A DNA stretch of 64,000 bases from positions 3,194,576 to 3,258,575 of the forward strand of contig OX639991.1 of NCBI GenBank assembly GCA_951828585.1. The letters run 5' to 3'. Each line of letters begins with the position of its first letter. The stretch's first letter is position 1. The notes under the pieces were generated by a model. The model saw nothing but the letters and a program-made list of their open reading frames with translations. It did no database searches and had not been told where the DNA came from. The stretch is from Longimicrobiales bacterium. GTDB lineage: Bacteria > Gemmatimonadota > Gemmatimonadetes > Longimicrobiales > Gaopeijiaceae. Shown one piece after another: positions 55,106-64,000 of the stretch. Made by a program: the position numbers and the translations under genes.

Positions 55106-57427
55106 ATGCGCCTCTTCCAGACAACCGCGGCAGCCCGCGGACGAATCCACACATCGCTGGCAGCCCGCGGACAGAATCCTCCCGGCAAGACCCACACCCT
55201 GCTCGCCCTCGCCCTGGCCGCCGTCCTCGCGGCCTGCGCCACCGCCCCGCCCGCCCCCCCACCCCCCACCGACCGCGACGCTCCCCCTGCGAACGCGGAG
55301 CCCCCGGTCCGGACCGTGACCCCCGTCCCGGCCGCGGCCTCCGTCCCCCTCGCCACCCCCACCCCCCCGTCCACCTCCCCTTTCGACACCGTGCAGGCCG
55401 GCGCCTTCGACAACGGCAAGATGTGGACCTTCGACGCGCCGCCCACCGGGTACCTGCGGTCCACCTACAACTTCTCGCCCGACGAAGCGTGGTACGCCCG
55501 CGCCCGCCTCGGCGCCCTCAGGATCCCCAACTGCTCGGCCTCCCTGGTCTCGCCGCGCGGCCTGGTCCTCACCAACCACCACTGCGCGCGCGACTTCGTC
55601 ACGCAGGTGTCCACCGACGGCGAGAACCTCCTCGACGACGGCTTCTACGCGGCCACCCTGGCCGACGAACGCCCCCTCGAGGACTTCGAGGCCGACCAGC
55701 TCATCGAGATCGTGGACGTGACGGACGAGATCCGCGCGGCGGTCGACGCGGTGAGCGGCGCTCAGCCCCGGAGCGAGCTGCGCGACAGCCTCACCGAGGC
55801 CGTGGCCGAGCGCATTCAGGAAGAAAGGGGCGGCGAGGAGGCCGGGATCGAGGTCGAGGTGATCTCGCTGTACAACGGCGGCCTGTATTCGGCGTACATC
55901 TTCCGGCGCTACCCGCACGCCAGACTCGTCATGGCTCCAGAGCTGCAGCTCGGCTACTTCGGCGGCGATCCCGACAACTTCACCTATCCCCGCTACTCGC
56001 TGGACTTCGCATTCCTGCGCCTCTACGACGAGAACGGCCAGCCGCTTGAGACCGACGACCATTTCCGCTGGAGCGAGACCGGTGCCGCGGCCGGCGACCT
56101 CATCTTCATCATCGGGAATCCCGGAAGCACATCGCGCCTCCAGACCCTTGCCGAACTGGAGTTCCGCCGCGACGTGGAGATGCCGGCGCTGCTGGGCTTC
56201 CTCGACTCCCGGATCGAGGTCATCCGGAGGTACATGGCGGGACGCGAGGACGAGCCGGGGATCGACGAGGTGCGCAACTCGGTCTTCAGCCTCCTAAACG
56301 GGCAGAAGGCGTACACGGGGATGCTGCGGGGGCTGGAGGATCCGTATGTGCTCGCGCGCCGGGCAGCCGCCGAGGCCGACTTCCGCGACGCGCTGCAGGC
56401 CGATCCCGCGCTCGCGGAGGCCTACCTGCCACTCTTCGCCCAGATGGCCGAGCTGCAGTCCCGAAAGGCCGCCATGGCCGCCGAGTTCAACGCCTTCGCG
56501 GCCTTCGGCAACTCCGACTACGAGTCGTCCCTCATCCTGCGCACCCTGTCCACCTTCCAGTACCTCAACGCGCGGGCGCAGGGTGCCTCGCCGGAGGAAC
56601 TCGACGGGATCGCCGACGAACTGAGGGGCGTCACCAACCGGCCCCGCGAGCTCGACGAGGCGCTTCTGGCCGCCCGCTACCGGGACATGGTGGACGCATT
56701 CGGCGAGGACGACCCCTCGGTGCGCGCGCTCCTGGGCGGCCGAAGCGTGGAAGAGGCTGCCTCCGTGCTTATGACCACCTCGGCCATGGGCGATTCCGCG
56801 AACGCCGTTGACGCTGTCGTGGGGGGCATGCTGAACCCCGCTACCGAGCCGGCCTTCGCCTTCGTGCAGTCGCTCCTGGGGCGGTTCGGTCCCTATCAGA
56901 ACGTCATGTCCAGCGTGATCCCCGAAGAGGAGGCGATCGCCGCCGGCCTGGGCCGGGCGCGCTTCGAGGTCGACGGCACGCGCATTCCGCCGGACGCCAC
57001 CTTCTCGCTGCGCCTCGCTGACGGCGTGGTCACGGGGTACCCCTACAACGGAACTGTCGCCCCCACGCACACCACCTACTACGGCCTCTACGACCGGCAC
57101 TACTCCAACCCGGGCGCAGAAGAGTGGGCGCTTCCACAACGCTGGCTGAGCCCCTCGTCCGACTTCGATCTTTCCACGCCCCTCAACTTCGTGAGCACCG
57201 CCGACATCATCGGCGGGAACTCGGGTTCGCCGGTGGTCAACCGCGATCTGGAGGTCGTGGGCCTGGTCTTCGACGGCAACATCCAGAGCCTGCCGGGCGA
57301 CTACATCTACATGCCTGCGCTGAACCGGTCGGTCGCGGTGGACGCGCGCGGGATTATGGAGGCGCTGGAGGACATCTATGGAGCGGAGAGAATCGTTGAG
57401 GAGCTCACGGGCGGGCGCACTCGCTGA
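55106..57427 (+). CDS. S46 family dipeptidyl-peptidase, lipoprotein
   Basis: 773 aa. A lipoprotein signal is present (LLALALAAVLAACATAPP), then a long Pro/Thr-rich linker to residue ~95. The S46 serine protease follows: His in SPRGLVLTNHHCARDFV, Asp in YSLDFAFLRLYDENG and Ser in IIGGNSGSPVVNRDLEVVGLVFDGN. S46 enzymes release dipeptides from the N-terminus of peptides in the periplasm or at the surface, for amino-acid feeding. DPP7-like versus DPP11-like specificity is not settled by eye. The ATG at 55106 opens the signal peptide. Confidence 0.93.
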   Translation: MRLFQTTAAARGRIHTSLAARGQNPPGKTHTLLALALAAVLAACATAPPAPPPPTDRDAPPANAEPPVRTVTPVPAAASVPLATPTPPSTSPFDTVQAGAFDNGKMWTFDAPPTGYLRSTYNFSPDEAWYARARLGALRIPNCSASLVSPRGLVLTNHHCARDFVTQVSTDGENLLDDGFYAATLADERPLEDFEADQLIEIVDVTDEIRAAVDAVSGAQPRSELRDSLTEAVAERIQEERGGEEAGIEVEVISLYNGGLYSAYIFRRYPHARLVMAPELQLGYFGGDPDNFTYPRYSLDFAFLRLYDENGQPLETDDHFRWSETGAAAGDLIFIIGNPGSTSRLQTLAELEFRRDVEMPALLGFLDSRIEVIRRYMAGREDEPGIDEVRNSVFSLLNGQKAYTGMLRGLEDPYVLARRAAAEADFRDALQADPALAEAYLPLFAQMAELQSRKAAMAAEFNAFAAFGNSDYESSLILRTLSTFQYLNARAQGASPEELDGIADELRGVTNRPRELDEALLAARYRDMVDAFGEDDPSVRALLGGRSVEEAASVLMTTSAMGDSANAVDAVVGGMLNPATEPAFAFVQSLLGRFGPYQNVMSSVIPEEEAIAAGLGRARFEVDGTRIPPDATFSLRLADGVVTGYPYNGTVAPTHTTYYGLYDRHYSNPGAEEWALPQRWLSPSSDFDLSTPLNFVSTADIIGGNSGSPVVNRDLEVVGLVFDGNIQSLPGDYIYMPALNRSVAVDARGIMEALEDIYGAERIVEELTGGRTR

Positions 57428-57448
57428 AGTCCGGGGGGAATCCCTCCG

Positions 57449-58297
57449 GTGATCATTGGCCGACCCCGCCCGGGCCATCCGTTTCTGGCGGGCGCGCCGG
57501 TGCTGGCGGCGCACCGGGGTGGCGCGGGCCTGGCTCCGGAGAACACCATGACCGCGTTCCGGCAGGCCGTCGACGAGTGGGACGCCGACATGCTCGAGAT
57601 GGATGTGCGGCTGACCGCGGACGGGCAGGTCGTGGTCCTCCACGACGAGACTGTCGACCGCACCACCAATGGCACGGGGCCGATCCGCAACATGACCTGG
57701 GACGAGGTGCGGCGGCTCGATGCCGGCTACCGTTTCCGCGATGTGGCGGGGGAGTTTCCGTACCGGGCCCGGGGCGTGCGGATCCCGCTCTTCGACGAGG
57801 TGCTGGAAGAGCTGCCGCACATGCGCATGATGGTGGAACCCAAGGCGGCGGAGGCCGCCGGGCCCCTCGTCGAGGCGATCCGGGCGCGGGGAGCCGAGCA
57901 CCGGGTCCTGATCGGGGCTCTGTTCGAACGCACCCGCGAGAGCGCCCTGGGCTACGGGGGACCGTGGGGGGCGTCGCGCAGTCAGTTGATGCCCTTCTGG
58001 CTGCTGCACCGGATCCCCGGGATCGGCCGCCTGTACGTCCCGGCCGTTGATGCCTTCCAGGTGCCGGAGACGTCGGGGCGCTACCGGGTCGTGACGCCGG
58101 CGTTCGTGCGGGCCGCGCACCGGGCCAACATCCCCGTGCACGTGTGGACGGTGGACGACCCGGCCGACATGCGCCGGCTTCTGGAGTGGGGCGTCGACGG
58201 TATCCAGACCGACCGTCCGGACCTGCTGGCCGATGTGCTGACGGAGGTGGCGGGACGCGCGCCGGCCCCGGCCCGCGCAAAGGATGCAGGCCCATGA
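57449..58297 (+). CDS. Glycerophosphodiester phosphodiesterase
   Basis: 282 aa GDPD TIM barrel that hydrolyses glycerophosphodiesters to glycerol 3-phosphate and an alcohol. Catalytic blocks: LAAHRGGAGLAPENTMTAFRQAVD, DMLEMDVRLTADGQVVVLHDETVDRTTNGTG, IPLFDEVLEELP and the C-terminal VHVWTVDDPADMRRLLEWGVDGIQTDRPDLL. No signal peptide is evident, so it is probably cytoplasmic. The start is GTG at 57449. The stop overlaps tilS by ATGA. Confidence 0.92.
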   Translation: MIIGRPRPGHPFLAGAPVLAAHRGGAGLAPENTMTAFRQAVDEWDADMLEMDVRLTADGQVVVLHDETVDRTTNGTGPIRNMTWDEVRRLDAGYRFRDVAGEFPYRARGVRIPLFDEVLEELPHMRMMVEPKAAEAAGPLVEAIRARGAEHRVLIGALFERTRESALGYGGPWGASRSQLMPFWLLHRIPGIGRLYVPAVDAFQVPETSGRYRVVTPAFVRAAHRANIPVHVWTVDDPADMRRLLEWGVDGIQTDRPDLLADVLTEVAGRAPAPARAKDAGP

Positions 58298-59739
58298 GCG
58301 GCACGGGGGACGAGACCGGCCTGGCCACCCGTTTTCGCGACCACCTGACAGCGTCCGGTTGCCTGGATGGCGCGAAACAGGCCGTTGTCGCCGTTTCGGG
58401 CGGAATCGACTCGATGACGCTCCTTCACCTGCTGCGCTTCGGCCGCGCGGCCCCGTCCCTGGCGCTCCACGCCGCCCACCTGGACCACCGGATGCGCGCG
58501 GAGAGCGCCGCCGACGCCGCGTGGCTCGGCGAGGTATGCGCCGCGTGGGGGGTGGCATACCACCTCTGCGCGGCGGCCACCCCGGTTCGCACCGAGGCGG
58601 AGGGAAGGGAATTGCGCTACCGGTTCTTCGCGGAGGTGGCCGACGGGACCGGCACCGGCACGGTGATCCTCACCGGCCACACCGCAGACGACCAGGCCGA
58701 GACGGTGCTCTTCCGGATCGCGCGGGGGAGCGGGCCGCGCGGTCTGGGCGGAATCCACCCGGGCCGATCTCCGTCGCCCGTGCGCCCGCTGCTTCCCTTC
58801 CGGCGTGCCGAGGTGGAGGCGTACGCGGCCGCGCACGGTGTCCCCCACCGCGAAGACCCCACCAACCGGGACCCGCGCTGGACACGCAACCGACTCCGCC
58901 ACGAGATCCTCCCCGCGCTCGAGGCCGCGGTCCCCGGAGCGGCGGCGTCGCTCGTCGCGCTGGCCGCCACGAGCCGTCTCGAGTCGGCTGCCCTGGACCA
59001 GCTCCTCGACGACCGCATCGCGGCGCTGGCTTCCGCGCGGTCCCGGCCGGCGCTGGAACTGCCCTTCGATCGTGAAGCGCTGGCCGCGCTCCCGGAACCG
59101 ATCCTCACGGTTCTGCTCCGCCGCGTGGCCACACGACTCGGCGGATCCCCCGGACGCGGTGCAACGGCGTCGCTGCTGCGCTTCGTGCGCGAGGCTCCCA
59201 GCGGCCGGTGCGTCGAGCTGGCCGGAGGGGTCACGGTCGAGCACCATCTCGGCGTGCTCCGTTTCGGCGGGCCGGCGGACCGGCGCGCCGACACCCGGCC
59301 GCCGCCCGATCCGCGGCCGGTGGCCCCACCCGCCGCCGGTCCCCGGCTCACCCGCCCGACTCCCCATGTTCGCGTCGAGCCACCGAGCGGCGAAGGCGCC
59401 TTCACGCACGGCGCGTGCAGGGTCACCGTATCCTGGGGCTCGGGCGACAGGTCGGGGTCCCCTTTCGTTGCGCACTTCGCCCCCGGCAGCGTACGGTTCC
59501 CCCTCGACGTGCGTCCCTGGGCGCCGGGCGATCGGATGACCTTGCCGTACGGGAAGAAGAAGGTGAAGAAGATCCTTCTGGAGGCGCGGGTTCCGGCGGA
59601 CCGCCGAGAAGGGTGGCCGGTGGTTGCCGACGCCGACGGGTCCATCGTGTGGGTGCCGGGGTCCGCCCGGCCGTCCCCCGACCCCGGGTCGGCGCCGCAA
59701 CGGGAATCGCTCCGCCTGGAGGTCAGGATTCGATCATGA
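58294..59739 (+). CDS. tilS: tRNA(Ile)-lysidine synthase
   Basis: 481 aa enzyme that converts C34 of tRNA-Ile(CAT) to lysidine using ATP and lysine, so it reads AUA. The N-terminal PP-loop motif VAVSGGIDSMTLLHLL is near residue 31. Later blocks are AAHLDHRMR, GHTADDQAETVLFRIARG and PLLPFRRAEVEAYAAAHGVPHREDPTNRDPRWTRNRLRHEILPAL. The C-terminal TilS domain ends with VRPWAPGDRMTLPYGKKKVKKILLEARVP. tilS-hpt-ftsH is a widely conserved gene order. Confidence 0.93.
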   Translation: MSGTGDETGLATRFRDHLTASGCLDGAKQAVVAVSGGIDSMTLLHLLRFGRAAPSLALHAAHLDHRMRAESAADAAWLGEVCAAWGVAYHLCAAATPVRTEAEGRELRYRFFAEVADGTGTGTVILTGHTADDQAETVLFRIARGSGPRGLGGIHPGRSPSPVRPLLPFRRAEVEAYAAAHGVPHREDPTNRDPRWTRNRLRHEILPALEAAVPGAAASLVALAATSRLESAALDQLLDDRIAALASARSRPALELPFDREALAALPEPILTVLLRRVATRLGGSPGRGATASLLRFVREAPSGRCVELAGGVTVEHHLGVLRFGGPADRRADTRPPPDPRPVAPPAAGPRLTRPTPHVRVEPPSGEGAFTHGACRVTVSWGSGDRSGSPFVAHFAPGSVRFPLDVRPWAPGDRMTLPYGKKKVKKILLEARVPADRREGWPVVADADGSIVWVPGSARPSPDPGSAPQRESLRLEVRIRS

Positions 59740-59764
59740 ACCCTCGAGCAAAGGCTTGAACGAC

Positions 59765-60301
59765 ATGGACCACCCCCTGGTGGAGAACGGTCGTCTGCGG
59801 CGCATCGTATACTCGGCGGACGACATCCGCCGCCGCGTCGCCGAGCTGGGACGCGAGATCGGAGAAGCCTACAGCGCCGAGGACGATGTCCTGGTCCTCG
59901 GCATGCTCAAGGGATCCTTCGTCTTCGTCGCCGACCTGGTGCGGGAGATTCCCATCCCCATTCACGTCGACTTTCTCGTTGCCGGCAGCTACGGCAAGCG
60001 GATGACGAGCAGCGGCGAAGTCCGTCTCTTCTACAACCCCCGGACTTCGATTGCCGGACGCAACGTGATCCTCGTCGAGGACATCATCGACAGCGGCAAC
60101 ACGCTTCTCCGCGTTATCCCCCTGTTGCTTCAGGGCGAACCCGCGAGCCTCGAGATCTGTACGCTTCTCCACAAGCGCCTCATACGGCTCCCGAAGGACG
60201 CCCGCTGGGTCGGTTTCGAGGCCCCGGAGGAGTTCTTGGTGGGGTACGGGTTGGATTTTGGCGAGGATTTTCGGCACCTTCCTTATATTGGGGCCATGTA
60301 A
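59765..60301 (+). CDS. hpt: Hypoxanthine phosphoribosyltransferase
   Basis: 178 aa purine-salvage enzyme converting hypoxanthine or guanine with PRPP to IMP or GMP. Motifs: [28 protein letters not shown], the PRPP loop [19 protein letters not shown] and [20 protein letters not shown]. The ATG at 59765 is chosen because the family N-terminus follows directly. It lies between tilS and ftsH. Confidence 0.94.
   Translation: MDHPLVENGRLRRIVYSADDIRRRVAELGREIGEAYSAEDDVLVLGMLKGSFVFVADLVREIPIPIHVDFLVAGSYGKRMTSSGEVRLFYNPRTSIAGRNVILVEDIIDSGNTLLRVIPLLLQGEPASLEICTLLHKRLIRLPKDARWVGFEAPEEFLVGYGLDFGEDFRHLPYIGAM
60284..60289 (+). promoter_or_regulatory. Possible -10 element upstream of ftsH
   Basis: TATATT lies within the last codons of hpt, 42 bases before the ftsH ATG. 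No convincing -35 hexamer stands at 16-18 bases upstream, so ftsH may have its own weak promoter or rely on the tilS-hpt transcript. Confidence 0.25.
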
Positions 60302-60331
60302 TCCCGCCCCAGGAACGAGAAGAAGGCAGGC

Positions 60332-62323
60332 ATGTCCGACCAGAATCCAACGCCCGGCGAACCGCCGAAGAAGCTGAAACGGGTGTCCCGCACGGCATCT
60401 TTCTGGCTGTTGCTGGCGCTGACGTCGATGATCGCCTTCCAGTTCATGCGGGGTGGCGAGCGCTCGGTGGGCCGGATCAGCCCGTCGGAGCTGTACCGGC
60501 AGCTCGACAACGACAACATCCTCGAAGTCACCTTCTTCGGCGAATCGGAGGTCCGCGGGGAGTTCAAGAGCACGATCGAGATAGACGAGGCGAACGTGAA
60601 CGAGTTCGTCACCAACATCGTGCCCGGCGCGGCGCCGGACCTGGCCGAGCAGCTCAGGGCACAGGAGGTGGAGGTCGACGCCCGGCCCAAGCCGCCGGGC
60701 TGGCTGCCTATGGTCGGGACCTTCCTGCCGTGGCTCCTCATCATCGTCTTCTGGATCTGGATCCTGCGCTCCATGCAGGCGGGCGGGAACCGGGCCTTCC
60801 AGTTCGGGCGCTCGAAGGCGAGGCTCATCAGCCCCGACACGCCGCAGGTCACCTTCGCCGACGTGGCCGGCGCGGAGGAGGCCAAGGATGAACTCGAGGA
60901 GATCATCGAGTTCCTGAAGGATCCGCCGCGGTTCTCGCGGCTGGGTGGCCGTCTTCCGAAGGGGGTCCTCCTTGTCGGCCCGCCCGGCACCGGCAAGACA
61001 CTGCTGGCCCGCGCGGTCGCCGGCGAGGCGGCGCGCCCCTTCTTCCAGATGTCCGGCTCCGACTTCGTCGAGATGTTCGTGGGCGTTGGCGCGTCGCGGG
61101 TGCGCGACCTCTTCGAGCAGGGGAAGGCGCACGCCCCGTGCATCATCTTCGTGGACGAGATCGACGCCGTGGGGAGGCACCGGGGGGCCGGTCTGGGCGG
61201 CGGCCACGACGAGCGTGAGCAGACCCTCAACGCCCTGCTTGTGGAGATGGACGGCTTCGAGGCCAACGAAGGGGTCATCCTGCTGGCCGCGACGAACCGT
61301 CCCGACGTGCTCGATCCGGCGCTGCTGCGTCCCGGGCGCTTCGACCGCCAGGTCGTCGTGGACCTCCCCGATGTGAAGGGCAGGGAGGGGATCCTGCGGG
61401 TGCACGCAAGAAAGCTCCCGCTGGAGGAAGACGTGGAGCTGTCGCTGGTCGCGCGCGGCACCCCCGGGCTGAGCGGGGCCGACCTCTCCAACATCTGCAA
61501 CGAGGCCGCGCTCTTCGCCGCCCGCCGGGGGGTGGACCGGGTGGCCATGGAGGACTTCGAGCAGGCCAAGGACAAAGTCATGCTTGGCACCGAGCGGCGG
61601 AGCATGGTGCTCACCGACGCCGAGCGGAAGCTGACCGCGTACCACGAGGCGGGACATGTGGTGATCGGGGTGAAGGTCCCCGGCCTCGATCCCGTCCACA
61701 AGGTCACCATCGTGCCGCGCGGGCGGGCCATGGGGCTGACCGCCTCTCTGCCTGAGGAGGACCGCCACTCCTACACCCGCGACTGGATGGCCGGGCAGCT
61801 CGCGATGCTCTTCGGGGGACGCGTGGCGGAGGAGCTGGTGTTTGGCCCGGAAAAAGTCACGACGGGGGCGGGGAACGACATCGAGCGCGCCACGAGCATG
61901 GCCCGGCGCATGGTGACGCGTTTCGGCATGTCGGACCGGATCGGCCTCATGGCCGTGGGCGACTCCGACCAGGAGGTCTTCCTGGGCCGCGAACTGGTTC
62001 AGCGACGCGAGGTTTCGGAGTTCACGGCGCAGCAGGTGGACGAGGAGGTCAAGGTGCTCCTTGACGCTGCGCACTCGCGGGCGCGGGAGGTTCTGGAGGC
62101 GAACCGCAGCCTTCTGGATGACCTGGCCGAAGCGCTGTTGGAGCGGGAGACGCTCGACGGCGACGAGATCCAGCTCCTCCTGGACGGGAAGTCGCTGCCG
62201 CCCATGGCCGAGGAGTTCGAATCCGAGCAGCCGCAACTCCCTCTTCCGGGCGCCGAAGCCACGGTGGCTCCGAAACCGAAGCCGGGGTTGGGGAGCCCCG
62301 ACCCGCTGCCGTCACCCAGCTGA
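60332..62323 (+). CDS. ftsH: ATP-dependent zinc metalloprotease FtsH
   Basis: 663 aa membrane-anchored AAA+ protease for quality control and turnover of regulators. Two transmembrane helices are present ([17 protein letters not shown] and [22 protein letters not shown]). The AAA module has [51 protein letters not shown] and [14 protein letters not shown]. The zinc-protease motif is [10 protein letters not shown], with the third ligand further on. It is the third gene of the tilS-hpt-ftsH set. It is convergent with cdaA, 20 bases apart. Confidence 0.97.
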   Translation: MSDQNPTPGEPPKKLKRVSRTASFWLLLALTSMIAFQFMRGGERSVGRISPSELYRQLDNDNILEVTFFGESEVRGEFKSTIEIDEANVNEFVTNIVPGAAPDLAEQLRAQEVEVDARPKPPGWLPMVGTFLPWLLIIVFWIWILRSMQAGGNRAFQFGRSKARLISPDTPQVTFADVAGAEEAKDELEEIIEFLKDPPRFSRLGGRLPKGVLLVGPPGTGKTLLARAVAGEAARPFFQMSGSDFVEMFVGVGASRVRDLFEQGKAHAPCIIFVDEIDAVGRHRGAGLGGGHDEREQTLNALLVEMDGFEANEGVILLAATNRPDVLDPALLRPGRFDRQVVVDLPDVKGREGILRVHARKLPLEEDVELSLVARGTPGLSGADLSNICNEAALFAARRGVDRVAMEDFEQAKDKVMLGTERRSMVLTDAERKLTAYHEAGHVVIGVKVPGLDPVHKVTIVPRGRAMGLTASLPEEDRHSYTRDWMAGQLAMLFGGRVAEELVFGPEKVTTGAGNDIERATSMARRMVTRFGMSDRIGLMAVGDSDQEVFLGRELVQRREVSEFTAQQVDEEVKVLLDAAHSRAREVLEANRSLLDDLAEALLERETLDGDEIQLLLDGKSLPPMAEEFESEQPQLPLPGAEATVAPKPKPGLGSPDPLPSPS

Positions 62324-62343
62324 CCGGGACAGTCCGCGGCCGC

Positions 62344-63153
62344 CTACGCCGGCTCCAGCGGAGGCGTCGCGAGTCCTCCGGCCGCGGACCGGGGCAGCGA
62401 CGCCTCGAGCATCTCGCGGAGGCGTTCGCCGGTCACGCCGGACTCGATCCTGCCCCGATAGGCGATGGAGATCCGCGAGGTCTCCTCGCTGACCACGATC
62501 ACGATCGCGTCCGTCTCCTCGCTGAGGCCGATGGCAGCCCGGTGGCGCGTGCCGAGCGTGCGGTCACCGACCGGGTTCTGGGTCAGCGGAAGGATGGCGC
62601 CGGCGGCCTGTATGCTGTCCCCCACGATGATCACCGCACCGTCGTGGAGGGGGGAGTTGGTGGCGAATATCGTGCCGAGCAGCTCCGGCGAGAGTACGGC
62701 CTCGATGCTCCTTCCGGTCTGTGCGTATTCGCGCAATCCCGTCTCCCGCTGTACCGCCAGGATCGCGCCCACGCCCGATCTGGACAGCTGCTCCGCGCCG
62801 TCCACAAGCCGGTCCACGATCCTGGCCTCCCGGCTCGATCCCAGCATGCTCACCAGCCTGCTCTGCCCCAGCCGGGCGAGGGCCGCGCGCATCTCGGGCT
62901 GAAAGACCACCAGCGCCGCGATCGCCCCGTATTGGAAGAGCGCCTCGATCAGCCGGCGGATCAGGGAAAGGTCCAGAATGACCGATACGAGGTACAGCCC
63001 GGCCAGCAGGAGAACGCCCAGCAGCATCTGCATGGCCCGCGTTTCCCGAATGAGCAACAAGAGCCGGTAAACCAGGAGGAAGACGATGACGATTTCGACG
63101 AGGTCGTTCCACCCCGGCCTCAGAAACTGGAGCTGCTGCAGGAAGCCGTTCAT
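62344..63153 (-). CDS. cdaA: Diadenylate cyclase CdaA
   Basis: 269 aa c-di-AMP synthase. Three N-terminal membrane helices (residues ~15-85, VEIVIVFLLVYRLLLLI, MQMLLGVLLLAGLYLVSVIL) precede the DAC domain. The catalytic motifs are visible: NSPLHDGAVIIVGD (DGA) and GTRHRAAIGLSEETDAIVIVVSEETSRIS (RHR). c-di-AMP controls potassium, osmolyte balance and wall homeostasis. The usual CdaR and GlmM partners are not adjacent here. The ATG at 63153 is chosen; the longer frame reaches 63309 but has no family residues. Confidence 0.93.
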   Translation of the reverse strand: MNGFLQQLQFLRPGWNDLVEIVIVFLLVYRLLLLIRETRAMQMLLGVLLLAGLYLVSVILDLSLIRRLIEALFQYGAIAALVVFQPEMRAALARLGQSRLVSMLGSSREARIVDRLVDGAEQLSRSGVGAILAVQRETGLREYAQTGRSIEAVLSPELLGTIFATNSPLHDGAVIIVGDSIQAAGAILPLTQNPVGDRTLGTRHRAAIGLSEETDAIVIVVSEETSRISIAYRGRIESGVTGERLREMLEASLPRSAAGGLATPPLEPA

Positions 63154-63319
63154 GACTCCTGTACGATAACAGGAGCCGGAAGGATGCACCGCGCGGATCC
63201 CGCCCAGGTGGCGCCGGTTCGGCGGGAGCCACATATTGGCGTTGACGCTCGCGTTCCGGCCTCCTACATTGCGGTCGGGTTCCGTTTCCATCCACCGCAG
63301 TTCATTCACGGAGCAACCG

Positions 63320-63979
63320 TTGAACAGAAACTATGAGCTTCTGACGCTCTTCGCCGACGGCGGCCTCATGATGTATCCGCTCGTCATCTGCTCGCTGATC
63401 GGCCTTGGTGTCATCCTTGCGAAGTTCTGGGCCCTTTGGGTGGCGGGCCGACAGACCACTTCGGTGATCGAACAGGTGGAGGAAGCCGCCTCCGCGGGAC
63501 GTCTCGACGAGGCGGCCGCGATCGCCGCGTCGACCCCCGGACCCGCTGCCGCCATCCTGGTGGCCGGGCTCCGAAGAATGCGGAGCCTCAGGGTTCAGGA
63601 AGGTGAACTGGAGCAGGTCGTATCCACCACCGGCACGATCGAGCTCAGCTTCCTGGAGCGCGGGCTGGTGATCCTGGCCACGATCGCCAACGTCGCCCCG
63701 TTGATGGGCTTCCTGGGCACGGTGGCGGGGATGATACTCGCCTTCGATTCGATCGCGGACGCGGGTGACGTGGATCCCACTACGGTAGCCGGGGGGATCA
63801 AGGTGGCCCTCCTGACCACGGCGGCGGGGCTCACCATCGCGATCCCCATCAACATCGGGTACAATTTCTTCGTGAGCCGGATCGACAAGCTCATCGTGGA
63901 TATGGAGGAAAGCACGCAGAAGGTGCTGAACATCGCGTGGGACCTGGAGCGCGAGGGCAAGTTGCGGGTCGTGTCGTGA
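63320..63979 (+). CDS. MotA/TolQ/ExbB proton channel family protein
   Basis: About 219 aa from a TTG at 63320 with GGAG six bases upstream; upstream codons are not family-like. Three transmembrane helices are present: MMYPLVICSLIGLGVILAKFWALWV, LERGLVILATIANVAPLMGFLGTVAGMILAF and VALLTTAAGLTIAIPINIGYNFF. These are the two conserved pore-forming blocks of ExbB/TolQ channels that use proton flow to energise envelope processes. The next gene overlaps by GTGA and begins like ExbD/TolR, the usual partner. Confidence 0.9.
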   Translation: MNRNYELLTLFADGGLMMYPLVICSLIGLGVILAKFWALWVAGRQTTSVIEQVEEAASAGRLDEAAAIAASTPGPAAAILVAGLRRMRSLRVQEGELEQVVSTTGTIELSFLERGLVILATIANVAPLMGFLGTVAGMILAFDSIADAGDVDPTTVAGGIKVALLTTAAGLTIAIPINIGYNFFVSRIDKLIVDMEESTQKVLNIAWDLEREGKLRVVS

Positions 63980-64000
63980 GTATTCGCAGGGCGGGGGACT
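63976..64000 (+). CDS. ExbD/TolR-family protein, 5' end only
   Basis: A GTG at 63976 overlaps the stop of the ExbB-like gene and opens V-S-I-R-R-A-G-D before the window ends. Position and coupling suggest the ExbD/TolR partner; only eight residues are seen, so the call is from context. Confidence 0.5.

Overview
The window is a GC-rich bacterial chromosome segment with dense, mostly plus-strand housekeeping operons, many GTG/TTG starts and repeated 1-10 base stop/start overlaps (ATGA, GTGA). The gene content (S46 dipeptidyl-peptidase, secreted beta-propeller proteins, a Minf_1886-type hypothetical, inositol-3-phosphate synthase, and an RDD/SpoIIM/MoxR/DUF58/DUF4129/DUF4350 locus) would fit Gemmatimonadota or a related soil or marine phylum. 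This is an inference from gene content; no rRNA is present to confirm it.

1-9.9 kb: 3' end of inositol-3-phosphate synthase, tmk, a C-terminal processing protease, asparaginase II, obgE, dprA, hemW, hrcA and dnaJ. 9.9-19.8 kb: a small minus-strand hypothetical, then yqeY, mutS2, dnaG (all four zinc-finger ligands replaced), a coiled-coil zinc-ribbon protein, recJ, rsmD, coaD and a phosphotransacetylase. 19.9-22.7 kb: a truncated sigma-54-type AAA protein, a propeller-gene remnant, and a partner-switching pair (STAS antagonist plus a fused anti-sigma kinase/PP2C phosphatase). 22.6-25.0 kb: rsmA, rex (a consensus Rex operator overlaps its own start codon) and a winged-helix/DEDDh exonuclease. 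25.1-31.7 kb: thiolase, bioY, CPBP protease, 3-hydroxyacyl-CoA dehydrogenase, acyl-CoA dehydrogenase, glyA and a conserved hypothetical. 31.9-37.05 kb: a small zinc protein, nnr, thiL, plsC, eno and an ftsB/divIC-like gene, closed by a strong intrinsic terminator.

37.06-44.73 kb is an accessory, decaying island: a frameshifted NYN-domain gene, two paralogous lipoprotein genes about 6.2 kb apart, a two-gene secreted-protein unit with a perfect AT-rich palindrome at its junction, an IS110-family transposase divergent from a DDE transposase with a 30-bp perfect palindrome between them, and fragments of dnaE and an alpha/beta hydrolase bracketed by CT-rich inverted repeats.

44.7-53.0 kb: a stomatin-like SPFH protein, tRNA-Met(CAT), an RDD-SpoIIM fusion, and a convergent minus-strand operon of a membrane protein, DUF4129, DUF4350, MoxR and DUF58. 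53.2-64.0 kb: a DUF1028 protein; nfo (endonuclease IV) divergent from an S46 peptidase across a regulatory region holding four TGTACA palindromes at an exact 12-bp period; then glycerophosphodiesterase, tilS, hpt and ftsH, the diadenylate cyclase cdaA, and an exbB/exbD-type pair cut by the window end.

The most unusual signal is the TGTACA array. It resembles the TACA-core direct repeats bound by B12-dependent CarH/LitR photoreceptor repressors and lies between a DNA-repair gene and a secreted-peptidase gene.
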